Assembly (NCBI RefSeq): GCF_012843435.1
Contig: NZ_JABAFC010000008.1
Span: 1 to 64,000, forward strand
DNA: 64,000 bases
Direction of reading: 5' to 3'
Source: Psychrobacillus sp. BL-248-WT-3
Lineage (GTDB): Bacteria > Bacillota > Bacilli > Bacillales_A > Planococcaceae
Shown here piece by piece: positions 53,025 to 61,910 of this stretch (its first letter is position 1; the number at the start of each line of letters is the position of its first letter). The notes beneath the pieces were generated by a model. It was not told the DNA's origin. It ran no database searches and saw nothing but the letters and a program-made list of their open reading frames with translations. The position numbers and the translations under genes were made by a program.

Positions 53025-54164
53025 ATGCTGTTTCTTCACAGATTATATCAAAAGACCACATGGAAACAGCGTATATTCGCGATTGTTCTCATATGTTGTG
53101 TTATTAGCTCGATTGTATTTGTGTACCATAATCATTCTCTATATAAAAATTCGATTGCAGAAGTCGTTGAAATGACTATAGACAACTCAGTAGAAGTAAA
53201 AGATATTCATCAAAATAAAGACGTATTATATACACAGCAAATAATCGCCGAAGTAAAAAATGGTCACGAAAAAGGTTTACTCGTTCATTTAACGAATGAG
53301 TTTTCAGAATCTCAAGCATTTGACCAGAAATTTGAAGTTGGCAGTGAAATTTTCATTTCTGTTAATGAGCAAGTTGAAGAAGTCCAAGAAAACACTGGCA
53401 CGATTACCGGTGTGAAACGTGATAAATATTTAGTCATCATTGCGTGGGTCTTTATCTTTGTACTTCTGCTCATTGGAAAAAAACAAGGATTGTTATCTGT
53501 TATTGGTTTAGCTTTTAATGCGATGCTACTTTGGTTCGCCTTAGACATTTATATCGATCATGCAAACCAGAGTCTGCTATGGATTTGTGGGGTTAGCATT
53601 ATTTTATTTACCGTCGTTTCTTTATTACTCGTGAATGGGGTTAACGAAAAGACATTCGCTGCGATCATAGCTACACTGATTGGTACGTTTTCGTCACTTC
53701 TCATTACGTACATTGCTTTAGTCGTTACAGGTGAAAATGGCCTTCGTTATGAGGAATTACAATTTATAACGCGTCCATACAAAACTGTATTTTTAGCTGG
53801 CATTTTTATTGGTTCTTTAGGCGCCGTAATGGACGTCTCGATTACAATGTCTACTTCGATTTTTGGGTTGTATGAAAAAGACCCTACTATTTCTGTAAAA
53901 GATCTCACAAAATCTGGAATGGAAATCGGCAAGGATATTATGGGCACTATGACGAATATTTTATTTTTTGCTTATGTTAGTGGTTCAATCCCTACTCTGT
54001 TACTTTATTTTAAAAATTCGTCTACGCTCGGCTACACTCTTTCAATGAATCTTTCACTTGAGTTAGTTCGTGCATTAACAGGCGGTATCGGTATTGTTAT
54101 CACGATTCCAATTGGGCTTTATACCGCAATATTTTTTGTCAAGAGAAGGAAGGCTAAGTTATGA
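53025..54164 (+). CDS. YibE/F-family membrane protein, first of pair
   Basis: 379 residues, ATG 6 bases after AGGAGGTG. An N-terminal helix (about 16-36) anchors an outer beta domain (to about 125) with IDNSVEVKDIHQNKDV, followed by seven or eight membrane helices. The YibE/F signature is GAVMDVSITMSTSIFGLYEKDP and KDIMGTMTNILFFAYVSGSIP. Function unknown in the family. Its stop overlaps the next start by ATGA. Confidence 0.9.
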   Translation: MLFLHRLYQKTTWKQRIFAIVLICCVISSIVFVYHNHSLYKNSIAEVVEMTIDNSVEVKDIHQNKDVLYTQQIIAEVKNGHEKGLLVHLTNEFSESQAFDQKFEVGSEIFISVNEQVEEVQENTGTITGVKRDKYLVIIAWVFIFVLLLIGKKQGLLSVIGLAFNAMLLWFALDIYIDHANQSLLWICGVSIILFTVVSLLLVNGVNEKTFAAIIATLIGTFSSLLITYIALVVTGENGLRYEELQFITRPYKTVFLAGIFIGSLGAVMDVSITMSTSIFGLYEKDPTISVKDLTKSGMEIGKDIMGTMTNILFFAYVSGSIPTLLLYFKNSSTLGYTLSMNLSLELVRALTGGIGIVITIPIGLYTAIFFVKRRKAKL

Positions 54165-54931
54165 ATGTAATCGTTTTACTTGCCGGACTGTTATTCCTAT
54201 TGATGACAGTCATAGGCGGACAAAAAGGCGTTCGTTCTTTTATTGCATTATTCTTTAATTTTGGAGTCATTATCGTTACGCTATTTTTTATGAATGCTCC
54301 AACGATAAATCCCATTTTATTAACATTTATCGCATGTGTGCTCATTAGTTGTATTAACCTCTTTTATATTAATAAAGTGAACCGCACAACGAAAACGGCT
54401 TTTATAGCTACGATTATTACAACCGTCATCTTAGTCGCCTTTATTACTGCTATAACAAATAAAGCAATGATACAAGGTTTTGGCGAAGAGGAAACAGAAG
54501 AGTTGGGGATGTTTTCATTTTACATTGGACTTGATTTCATAAAGATAGCTGTGTCGGTGATCATTATGAGTACAATTGGAGCCATCACAGATGCTGCCAT
54601 TGCTATTGCATCGCCAATGCGTGAAATGCACTATCATCATCCAAATATCGAGCGCCTAGAGTTATTCCGTTTTGGAATAAGTATCGGACGCGATATTTTA
54701 GGAACGAGTACGAACACGCTTTTTTTTGCCTTCTTCGGTAGTTATTTGGCTTTACTTATATGGTTTAAAGACTTATCTTACTCTGTTGGAGAAATTGTTA
54801 ATTCAAAAGTTTTTAGTAGCGAAATAATAACTATATGTTGTGCAGCAATAGGTGTCACATTAGTCATTCCAATTACCGCTTGGATCACCTCTTATTTTTT
54901 AGTAGGAAAACAGCGTGATAGGAAAAATTAA
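54161..54931 (+). CDS. YibE/F-family membrane protein, second of pair
   Basis: 256 residues, seven membrane helices, no outer domain. Same core motifs as its neighbour: IGAITDAAIAIASPMREMHYHHP and GRDILGTSTNTLFFAFFGSYL. The two proteins probably form one heteromeric membrane complex, which is inferred from coupled translation and shared fold. Confidence 0.9.
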   Translation: MNVIVLLAGLLFLLMTVIGGQKGVRSFIALFFNFGVIIVTLFFMNAPTINPILLTFIACVLISCINLFYINKVNRTTKTAFIATIITTVILVAFITAITNKAMIQGFGEEETEELGMFSFYIGLDFIKIAVSVIIMSTIGAITDAAIAIASPMREMHYHHPNIERLELFRFGISIGRDILGTSTNTLFFAFFGSYLALLIWFKDLSYSVGEIVNSKVFSSEIITICCAAIGVTLVIPITAWITSYFLVGKQRDRKN

Positions 54932-55248
54932 AATCCACAAAATACTTGAAAAAGTTTTTATATATTATTTTATCCAGTATCACTTTCTTGTTGGTTTATT
55001 TAACAACCGATAAATGCAATTTAGTTATTTGAATAGCTCTTAATTTACATACGGTAAACCAGACGGTCAGAATCTCAACCATTTGTTCTTACGTTCAACA
55101 AGTTAGATATTCCAAAGTCATATTCTATTCACTAGAAGTTAGTGATTAAAAAACAAGGCTAAAAACAAAAACCCTATAAGATGACCTTTTTTTCAAAGTG
55201 TCTATCTTATAGGGTTTATTTGGTTATTATAAGAATCTTTTTAGGAGA
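54932..55248. other. Intergenic region with terminator
   Basis: No gene seen. AAACCCTATAAGAT (55169-55182) pairs with ATCTTATAGGGTTT (55204-55217), a 14-bp stem serving the convergent YibE/F and siderophore-binding genes. Confidence 0.8.
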
Positions 55249-56289
55249 TTATTTTAACTCATTTAAGATTTCATCTAATTTTTCTGTTTCTGTTGTTACA
55301 CCATTGCTTGAGAAGTACCAGTTAACACCATCTAGGTACACAATTTTTCCTTCTTTGTAAGCACGAGTTTGTTTAATAATATCATTTTCAATATCTGCTT
55401 TAATTGCATCTACATCAGAAGCAGTACGGTCAATTATTAATAAAACTTCTGGATCTACAGAAAGAACCGATTCATAAGAGAAATCTGAACCATGAGATGA
55501 TGCCTCAATATCAGTAGTTGCTGGTTTGAAACCAAAGTCATTGTACACATATGCAAAACGAGAATCTGCTCCGTTATCGAAACCAGAGATTTTTTTGTCA
55601 TTGTACATTGCTACTAATGCATTTTCATAACCTGCTGCTTTTTCTTTCACTTCATCCACTTTTGCTTGTAGATCTGCTTTTAGCTTTTCAGCTTCTGTTT
55701 CTTTATCAAAGATTTGAGCTGCTAAGTCAACTGTTTCATTTACAGCGTTAATATAATTTTCATTGTCAGAACCGATGAATACTACATTTGGTGTAATTTC
55801 TTTTAATTCCTCATAGAATGGTGCTTGACGACCTGAGATAAAAATAACATCTGGTTCAGCAGCTGCTACCGCTTCAAAGTCGATTTGTTTTAGCGTACCA
55901 ACATCAGCTACACCGTCAACAACATATTTTTCTTTTAAGTGTGGTGGGATATTACCTTTACCACCGTTCGCTGCGATTCCTACAATTCCCTCTACTCCAA
56001 GTGCATCAAGTGTATCTAAGAAACCGTAATCTAAAGTGATAATGCGCTCCGGCATTTTATCTAAAGTTACATCTTCAAATGTAATTGTTGTACCTTTTTC
56101 TTCATCTTCGCTTGAAGCTGTCAAAGAAGATATTTTCATTGGAAATGCAGATTTTTCAGCCGTGTCAGTTGCTGCTGAAGTTGAATCTTTCTCTGTAGAT
56201 TCACCAGTTGCTGAATCATCATCTGAGTTACATGCTCCTAGCATTAATGTTAAAGCTGCAACTGCAGTTAAAAACTTCCATTTTTTCAT
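55249..56289 (-). CDS. yclQ: Siderophore-binding lipoprotein (YclQ-like)
   Basis: 346 residues. Lipobox LMLGAC near residue 20, followed by a serine/threonine/acid linker and a class III periplasmic-binding fold: RIITLDYGFLDTLDALGVEG, then AAEPDVIFISGRQ and VDPEVLLIIDRTAS. Catechol-type siderophore receptors of the YclQ/FatB/CeuE group match this layout. The gene comes last after two permeases and an ATPase, in the B. subtilis yclNOPQ order (petrobactin uptake), and has its own Fur box in front. Confidence 0.87.
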   Translation of the reverse strand: MKKWKFLTAVAALTLMLGACNSDDDSATGESTEKDSTSAATDTAEKSAFPMKISSLTASSEDEEKGTTITFEDVTLDKMPERIITLDYGFLDTLDALGVEGIVGIAANGGKGNIPPHLKEKYVVDGVADVGTLKQIDFEAVAAAEPDVIFISGRQAPFYEELKEITPNVVFIGSDNENYINAVNETVDLAAQIFDKETEAEKLKADLQAKVDEVKEKAAGYENALVAMYNDKKISGFDNGADSRFAYVYNDFGFKPATTDIEASSHGSDFSYESVLSVDPEVLLIIDRTASDVDAIKADIENDIIKQTRAYKEGKIVYLDGVNWYFSSNGVTTETEKLDEILNELK

Positions 56290-56324
56290 CTTTCTTTTCC
56301 TCCTAAAATATACTTACTTTAATT

Positions 56325-56343
56325 GAAAATGATTATCATTTTC
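56325..56343. promoter_or_regulatory. Fur box upstream of yclQ
   Basis: GAAAATGAT-T-ATCATTTTC, a perfect 19-bp palindrome that matches the Fur box, 36 bp upstream of the yclQ ATG. It may give the binding protein an extra iron-repressed promoter inside the operon. Confidence 0.93.
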
Positions 56344-56508
56344 ATTTCTAACTCTAGTTTAAATGAAACCCTCAAAATTTGTCAACAGATTTCTGCAATT
56401 AATTATCATTCTCATTTAGCCTCATGAAACACGTGCATAAGTGTCTGACTTATGCACGTACATGGAATCTACTGATTACAAACTAAAAGAAACCTTTCGT
56501 CTACAAAG

Positions 56509-57273
56509 TTATTGAGAATTAAAGTATACGCAAATACGGCAACCATCCTGCACTTGTACTGGGATATCCATATCGTAGACATCACGTAATGCTTCGGAAT
56601 TGATAATCTCATGTGTTGGACCATCCTTTACAAGGCGCCCCTCTTTCAGTGCAACGATACGATCAGAATAAACAGAAGCAAAGTTAATGTCATGTAATAC
56701 AATAACGACAGTTTTTCCTAAATCATCTACAAGTTTACGTAAGATTTTCATGATTTGTACGGAATGTTTCATATCTAGATTGTTTAACGGCTCATCCAAT
56801 AAAATATATTCCGTATCTTGAGCAATTACCATGGAAATAAAAGCACGCTGCCTTTGACCACCTGATAACTCATCCAAAAACTTATCTTGCATATCTGTTA
56901 AATTTAAATACTCCAGCGCTTGATCTACCAACTTCTCGTCCTCTGCATTTAGTCGTCCTTTGGAATAAGGATAGCGACCAAAAGCAACAAGCTCACGTAC
57001 TGTTAAACGGATATTTAAATGGTTGGCCTGCTTTAAAATAGCCACACGCTTTGCAAAGTTATTCGATTTCATTTTCTTTACATCCGTTTGATCTAAAAAT
57101 ACTTCCCCTGTATCCGCATCTAAAAGGCGGCTTACCATGGATAACAATGTGGATTTACCTGCACCATTTGGTCCAATAAAAGAAGTGATTGCCTTTGGTT
57201 GTATTTTTAGTGTTACATTTTCAACGACCGGTTTTTTCCCAAAGCTTTTAGAAAGCTCTTTAATTTCTATCAT
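56509..57273 (-). CDS. yclP: Siderophore ABC transporter ATPase (YclP-like)
   Basis: 254 residues. Walker A GPNGAGKSTLLS, Q-loop, signature ELSGGQRQRAFISMVIAQ, Walker B EYILLDEPLNNLD and the switch His in VLHDINFAS are complete. FepC/BtuD group of Fe3+-siderophore ATPases. It overlaps the preceding permease by 4 bases. Confidence 0.94.
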   Translation of the reverse strand: MIEIKELSKSFGKKPVVENVTLKIQPKAITSFIGPNGAGKSTLLSMVSRLLDADTGEVFLDQTDVKKMKSNNFAKRVAILKQANHLNIRLTVRELVAFGRYPYSKGRLNAEDEKLVDQALEYLNLTDMQDKFLDELSGGQRQRAFISMVIAQDTEYILLDEPLNNLDMKHSVQIMKILRKLVDDLGKTVVIVLHDINFASVYSDRIVALKEGRLVKDGPTHEIINSEALRDVYDMDIPVQVQDGCRICVYFNSQ

Positions 57274-58226
57274 GCTGCTTTCCTACTTTCCTTTAGTAAT
57301 AAGTAAATAAAGTAAATCCCACCGACAAAGTTAATGATGACACTAATAGTTGTATTTAAATGAAACACATGCTGTACGATAAATTGTCCTCCGACAAGGC
57401 CGATGATACTAATCAAGCTCGCTCCAACAATTAATACAGAATGCTTATACGTATCTAAAAATTGATAAGCTACGTTCGCTACGATTAGTCCTAGGAATGT
57501 AACAGGACCAACTAGCGCTGTGGAAGTAGCTATTAACACAGAAGATAAAATCAAAACTTGTAGAACAATCTTGTCATAGTTAACACCGAGGTTAATGGCA
57601 TTGTCTCGACCTAACGAAACAACATTCAAATCTTTTAATAACCTAGAGCCATACAAAAATGCCAGTCCTAGTATAACCATGGCAATTAGTAATAATTCGG
57701 TTTTCACATTCATAAAGCTTGCAAACAACCGAGCTTGTAAACTTTCATATTCAACAGGATCAATGATGACCTGCATAAATGTCACTAGACTTCCTAGCAA
57801 AGTCCCAATAATCATACCTGCTAATAAGAGAAGGAAGATTGGATACTTATCTGCTCGGAATAAGAAACGATATAAAAGCACCGCGAAAATGATCATTGCC
57901 ATAATCGATACACTAAAATTCAAATAACGATTTACGACGAATAAAGAGGCAGAGCCTGCTGTAAAGTAGATCACCGTTTGTACTACCTCATACATAGAGT
58001 CAACACCCATTACGGATGGTGTCAATAAACGATTATGTGTTACTGTCTGGAATATAATCGTTGCATATGCAATTGCAGTACCCGTGATTACCATTGCAGC
58101 TAAACGTTCCACACGCTTTGGAAAGGCATAACTAAAGCCGCCTTGAATATTATAAAATGCAAACAATGCCATACATACTAATGCAATAACAGCCAAAATA
58201 ATTAGCTTCTTACTATTTTTTCGCAT
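57270..58226 (-). CDS. yclO: Siderophore ABC permease (YclO-like)
   Basis: 318 residues, nine or ten membrane helices of the FecCD type. RVERLAAMVITGTAIAYATIIFQTVTHN and the VGPVTFLGLIVANVAY segment are the conserved entry and ATPase-coupling regions. It pairs with the upstream permease to form the heterodimeric channel, with a 14-base gene overlap. Confidence 0.93.
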   Translation of the reverse strand: MRKNSKKLIILAVIALVCMALFAFYNIQGGFSYAFPKRVERLAAMVITGTAIAYATIIFQTVTHNRLLTPSVMGVDSMYEVVQTVIYFTAGSASLFVVNRYLNFSVSIMAMIIFAVLLYRFLFRADKYPIFLLLLAGMIIGTLLGSLVTFMQVIIDPVEYESLQARLFASFMNVKTELLLIAMVILGLAFLYGSRLLKDLNVVSLGRDNAINLGVNYDKIVLQVLILSSVLIATSTALVGPVTFLGLIVANVAYQFLDTYKHSVLIVGASLISIIGLVGGQFIVQHVFHLNTTISVIINFVGGIYFIYLLLKESRKAA

Positions 58227-59169
58227 ATGCTTTCCCCCTAAACAACATAATTAAGAAGATCGCACTGCCGATTACGGCAACTGTTGTATTTACCGGAATC
58301 TCATAAGGATGAACTATTAGACGGCTGATAATATCACATGCGAGTAAGAATGCTGCTCCCATGAAAATAGTATGCGGTATTGTCTTGCGTAAATTATCTC
58401 CTAAATATAAAGAAACGAGGTTCGGTACGATTAAACCTAAGAACGGTATAATACCTACCGTTAAAACGACCGTTGTAGAAATAATAGCTACAATAACAAG
58501 ACCTATATTTAACACTGTACGATAACTTAAACCTAAGTTTTTTGCAAAGTCCTCACCCATACCTGCTACGGTGAATTTGTTTGCGTAAATATAAGCTATA
58601 ATAATGGCAGGTACGGCTACGTATAGTAGTTCATAGCGTCCAGAAACAATTAGTGTAAAGCTCCCTAAGAAGAAGGAATCCACATTTTGTAAGACATCTG
58701 CTTCGTATCCTAAGAATGTAGAAATGGCACCAATGATATTACCATACATAATACCAATTAAAGGTACGAACATAACATCCTTGAATTTAATACGCTCAAG
58801 CAATTGCATAAAAATAAACGTACCGATTAGAGCAAATGAAAAACTAAAGAAAATCTGTCCCATATAAGACATATTTGTAAAGAATATCATCGAAACAATG
58901 ACCCCTAGTTTCGCTGCATCCAGCGTACCGGCCGTTGTCGGTGATACGAACTTGTTCCGACTTAAACTTTGCATAATTAAGCCTGCAATACCCATTCCTG
59001 CACCAGCTAAAATAATTGCCATTAAACGTGGCAATCGACTCATTACAAAGATTTGGGTCTTCTGGGAGTCCAAATCAAGCAGATCACTCGGTTTTATATC
59101 AATGGCACCTATAAATAGCGAAATAAAGGATAGGATAATAGTTGCTACTACTAATATCCATAATCTCAT
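58213..59169 (-). CDS. yclN: Siderophore ABC permease (YclN-like)
   Basis: 318 residues starting MRLWILVVATI, five bases after GGGGAT. A longer frame reaches 59271 but would include the Fur box, so it is rejected. FecCD family: FVMSRLPRLMAIILAGAGMGIAGLIMQSLSRN and TVGIIPFLGLIVPNLVSLYLG are the hallmarks. First gene of the operon. Confidence 0.93.
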   Translation of the reverse strand: MRLWILVVATIILSFISLFIGAIDIKPSDLLDLDSQKTQIFVMSRLPRLMAIILAGAGMGIAGLIMQSLSRNKFVSPTTAGTLDAAKLGVIVSMIFFTNMSYMGQIFFSFSFALIGTFIFMQLLERIKFKDVMFVPLIGIMYGNIIGAISTFLGYEADVLQNVDSFFLGSFTLIVSGRYELLYVAVPAIIIAYIYANKFTVAGMGEDFAKNLGLSYRTVLNIGLVIVAIISTTVVLTVGIIPFLGLIVPNLVSLYLGDNLRKTIPHTIFMGAAFLLACDIISRLIVHPYEIPVNTTVAVIGSAIFLIMLFRGKAYAKK

Positions 59170-59208
59170 TTGTAATCCCCATAAAAAAATATATTTCTCA
59201 ACTTTGTT

Positions 59209-59227
59209 GATAACGATTATCATTATT
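59209..59227. promoter_or_regulatory. Fur box of the yclNOP operon
   Basis: GATAACGATTATCATTATT matches the 19-bp Fur box at all but two positions, and lies 40 bp upstream of the chosen permease start. Confidence 0.88.
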
Positions 59228-59491
59228 GAGTCGTCTTTCATTATAAACAACGAATATAGTAAAATCAACATGTACTACTCAATTACATTGTTAATTTTAA
59301 CAATTCTTTGTACTCTAAAATTATAAATTGACGTTAGTTTATGAACATATGTTTTAAAATATAGTTTAGGGTAGGACATTAACCTGAGAACTCTAGTTTT
59401 TTAGACCTAATAGCTTCCAGCAGTGACAATTATAAAAAAGATTAAATTCGGGTTATATAGAAACTTCTTTGTAAATTACTATTTATATTTT

Positions 59492-59598
59492 ATCTGTCTC
59501 ACTCATCCCGTAGGAGTCGCCGACTGGCGCTCCAATCAATAAATGGGAACAGCTTTAGCATCGAGAAAGCGCTAATAAATTCTCGCATAAACAAAGCT
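59492..59598 (-). repeat. Dispersed intergenic repeat, copy 3 (internal block only)
   Basis: The reverse complement matches 6877-6984 at most positions over about 105 bp (AGCTTTGTTTATGCG ... GGGATGAGTGAGAC). This is the block missing from copy 2, so it can exist alone. It lies between the yclN leader and the MFS gene terminator. Confidence 0.85.
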
Positions 59599-59644
59599 TA
59601 TATTTTTTAAATTCCTCAACATTTCACTATCATGAGAATATGAA

Positions 59645-59685
59645 AAAACTGCTCTTAATATTCCATCATACTTAAGAGCAGTTTT
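59645..59685 (-). terminator. Terminator of the MFS gene
   Basis: AAAACTGCTCTTAA/TTAAGAGCAGTTTT, a 14-bp stem, with T6 on the minus strand. Confidence 0.9.
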
Positions 59686-59700
59686 GTTGAATGATTTAGT

Positions 59701-60936
59701 TTACATACTGACTTCCTCTATACAAATAGCTTTTTTATTTCTTACCACAAAGCCTTTCTTACAGCTAATTGTAACCATGAGGGCCGACGCGACCAATAGG
59801 CCACTTAATATATAGAAACATACGATAATTAATCCGGAAGAGACCATTCCTGTAAAAAGACCTAGTAATAATATTCTAATGAGTAAACCAATAGAACGGA
59901 ACAAACTATCAACTCTGCCAATAATCTTATTCGGAACTTGATCCATCAGGAACGAATTTCTCGCTACTCGAGCCCCGCTGTTTCCAATAGCTAAAAACAA
60001 CATTAACGATAGGTAAATAGGCAGCTCTACAAAAACAATCAAAGAAATGGCAACGGTATAAATAAGCACTCCTACTATAATAGTCTTCTCATTTCCTAGC
60101 TTTTTCGCAAGCATCGGAACAAATGCCCCTGCTAGCACTGCTCCGGCTGCATATATCATTCCTTCCAAGCCATATACGCTAGCGTCCGCCTCTAGTACTT
60201 CCACTAAATAAACAGGAAACAAATAATTCGTCAGCATAACTCCTATAAAGGGCATAAAGGCAAATATCAAAAAAACGAACATGGCTGGACGTGCCATCAT
60301 GTAAGCTAACCCATCCCAAGCTCTCCCCTTCACTTCCTTCTCTGCTTCTGATTGTTTCGCTCTGGTATAAGGAAGTTTAACATAGAAGTAAATAGCTGCA
60401 CCGTAAGTCAAAACATCTAATAGTAAAATATAATGTAAATCCCATTTCATCAACAAAATACTAGCTACTCCTCCAGCTATCATGCTAGATAGCTGCCCCT
60501 GTACCTCCATCGTCCCGTTTAAAGATTTATACTGATCCTTATGAAAAATCTCCTGATTCATTGCAAACATAGTAGGATAAAAAATAGTGTAATACAGACT
60601 TCCAATCATATAAATCAGTGTATAATGCCAGATTTCATAGGATAATCCAAGGAATCCAATGGAAGCAAAAAACACTAATGCGATTAAACAAACTACCTCA
60701 CTGATTAAAAGTAATTTTTTCCTGGACATTCTATCCACTAAAGAACCTACAAAAGGCGTTATTATAAAACTAATGATTGTCATTGTGATTGTAATGTATC
60801 CGAAAACAGTATTTCCTTCATCACTTGTCACGAGCATCCAAGGGATTGCAATCATTGTTATTCCGGAACCAATAGAGGAAGCTATATTAGCCAGTATGAT
60901 CAGCCAAAATCGCGAATCTTGATATAAATTTTTCAT
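59701..60936 (-). CDS. MFS transporter
   Basis: 411 residues starting MKNLYQDSRFW after GAAAGGG. Twelve membrane helices; the loop 2-3 motif A appears as GSLVDRMSRKKLLLISE. It matches the MFS_3/enterobactin exporter-like group often described in Bacillales as macrolide or siderophore efflux. The substrate is undetermined. The neighbouring siderophore uptake genes make siderophore traffic possible but not shown. Confidence 0.88.
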   Translation of the reverse strand: MKNLYQDSRFWLIILANIASSIGSGITMIAIPWMLVTSDEGNTVFGYITITMTIISFIITPFVGSLVDRMSRKKLLLISEVVCLIALVFFASIGFLGLSYEIWHYTLIYMIGSLYYTIFYPTMFAMNQEIFHKDQYKSLNGTMEVQGQLSSMIAGGVASILLMKWDLHYILLLDVLTYGAAIYFYVKLPYTRAKQSEAEKEVKGRAWDGLAYMMARPAMFVFLIFAFMPFIGVMLTNYLFPVYLVEVLEADASVYGLEGMIYAAGAVLAGAFVPMLAKKLGNEKTIIVGVLIYTVAISLIVFVELPIYLSLMLFLAIGNSGARVARNSFLMDQVPNKIIGRVDSLFRSIGLLIRILLLGLFTGMVSSGLIIVCFYILSGLLVASALMVTISCKKGFVVRNKKAICIEEVSM

Positions 60937-61038
60937 CGTCAAACACCCTTTCAAATATTCTTACTATTCTTAATGTAAGGGAATTGACATGGATTGCATT
61001 CAGCCAATGGTCTTAAATCATCCTCATACCTTTGACCG

Positions 61039-61135
61039 AAGAAACCCACCTTTACACGGCATCAGGTAAAGGTGGGTTTCTTATCTGCTATAATGAATAT
61101 ATAAGAAAGGCAGAGACACTAGTGTCCCTGCCTTT
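61039..61135 (-). terminator. Two consecutive hairpins after the GNAT gene
   Basis: AAAGGCAG-GACAC/GTGTC-CTGCCTTT (61106-61135) and AAGAAACCCACCTTTAC/GTAAAGGTGGGTTTCTT (61039-61082). Both stems are long; together they separate the GNAT gene from the MFS gene. Confidence 0.75.
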
Positions 61136-61209
61136 TATAGTCTATGCAAATAAGCAAAAATTTATAAGAGTTACCTCAAGGCTATAGCTCTAAAGGTATT
61201 CCCTTTACT

Positions 61210-61896
61210 TTAAATCGTTTCTTTATAGACTACATACCACTCTTCTTCTTTTTGTAGAATGTTGGTGCCTACCCAGCCTGCTTTAAGTAGCTTTTGCTGT
61301 TCTTCTATGTCAGACATTTTTATATTCATCTGACTTTCACCAAATACAATATAGTCATTTCCGTCGAGCCTCTTGCAAAATATGTAACGTAACATATTAT
61401 CATACTTACGTTTAAGCGCTTTAATAACCATTCCTTGGCTAAGCTTGTCCTTCAAGCTGGCAAAGTTAAATGGAGCTACTGTCGCACAAATGTAGATGTA
61501 CGGAGAATCCTGCAGGAGCTCCATTACTAGGTCTGCTAGTTTTCTTTGAAGACCGTAGCCTCGATATTCTGGATGGACATTTGTGATTTCCTGGTAAACC
61601 ACATCACCTAATTCTGATTCAGAAAGACCGATATCATATCCTAGATGATGCTCATCCATTACCGGGATTGCAAGGGTACGAAACGCAATTAGCTCCTCAC
61701 CAGCAAATACTCCTACCATTAAACGATGCTTAAGAGAATCTTCAAACTCCTCTCTTGTGAGAGGCTGTAAAAACTCCTTGTTCTCTAAGTGTTGGAGAAC
61801 AACGCTCTGTAACGCTAAAATTTGTTCCATATTGTCTGTTGTTAATTCTCTAGCTGGATAATCTTTTCCCCCTAGACTGACAGTCCATTCTTTCAT
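61210..61896 (-). CDS. GNAT-family N-acetyltransferase
   Basis: 228 residues. GNAT fold with the acetyl-CoA loop VHPEYRGYGLQRKLADLV and the following ICATVAPFNFASLK. N-terminal ~60 residues are less conserved. It follows the epimerase gene by 14 bases on the same strand, so the two are co-transcribed, which suggests a shared peptide or amino acid substrate. Confidence 0.88.
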   Translation of the reverse strand: MKEWTVSLGGKDYPARELTTDNMEQILALQSVVLQHLENKEFLQPLTREEFEDSLKHRLMVGVFAGEELIAFRTLAIPVMDEHHLGYDIGLSESELGDVVYQEITNVHPEYRGYGLQRKLADLVMELLQDSPYIYICATVAPFNFASLKDKLSQGMVIKALKRKYDNMLRYIFCKRLDGNDYIVFGESQMNIKMSDIEEQQKLLKAGWVGTNILQKEEEWYVVYKETI

Positions 61897-61910
61897 TGAT
61901 ACACTTCCTC

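Noticed and set aside
56398-56416. Second Fur box upstream of yclQ (ATTAATTATCATTCTCATT)
   Set aside because: Only the right half fits; the left half matches at about five of nine positions. Could be a weak accessory site but not supported.
59170-59271. N-terminal extension of the yclN-like permease
   Set aside because: It would contain the Fur box and lacks a ribosome site, while the internal start has GGGGAT at proper spacing.
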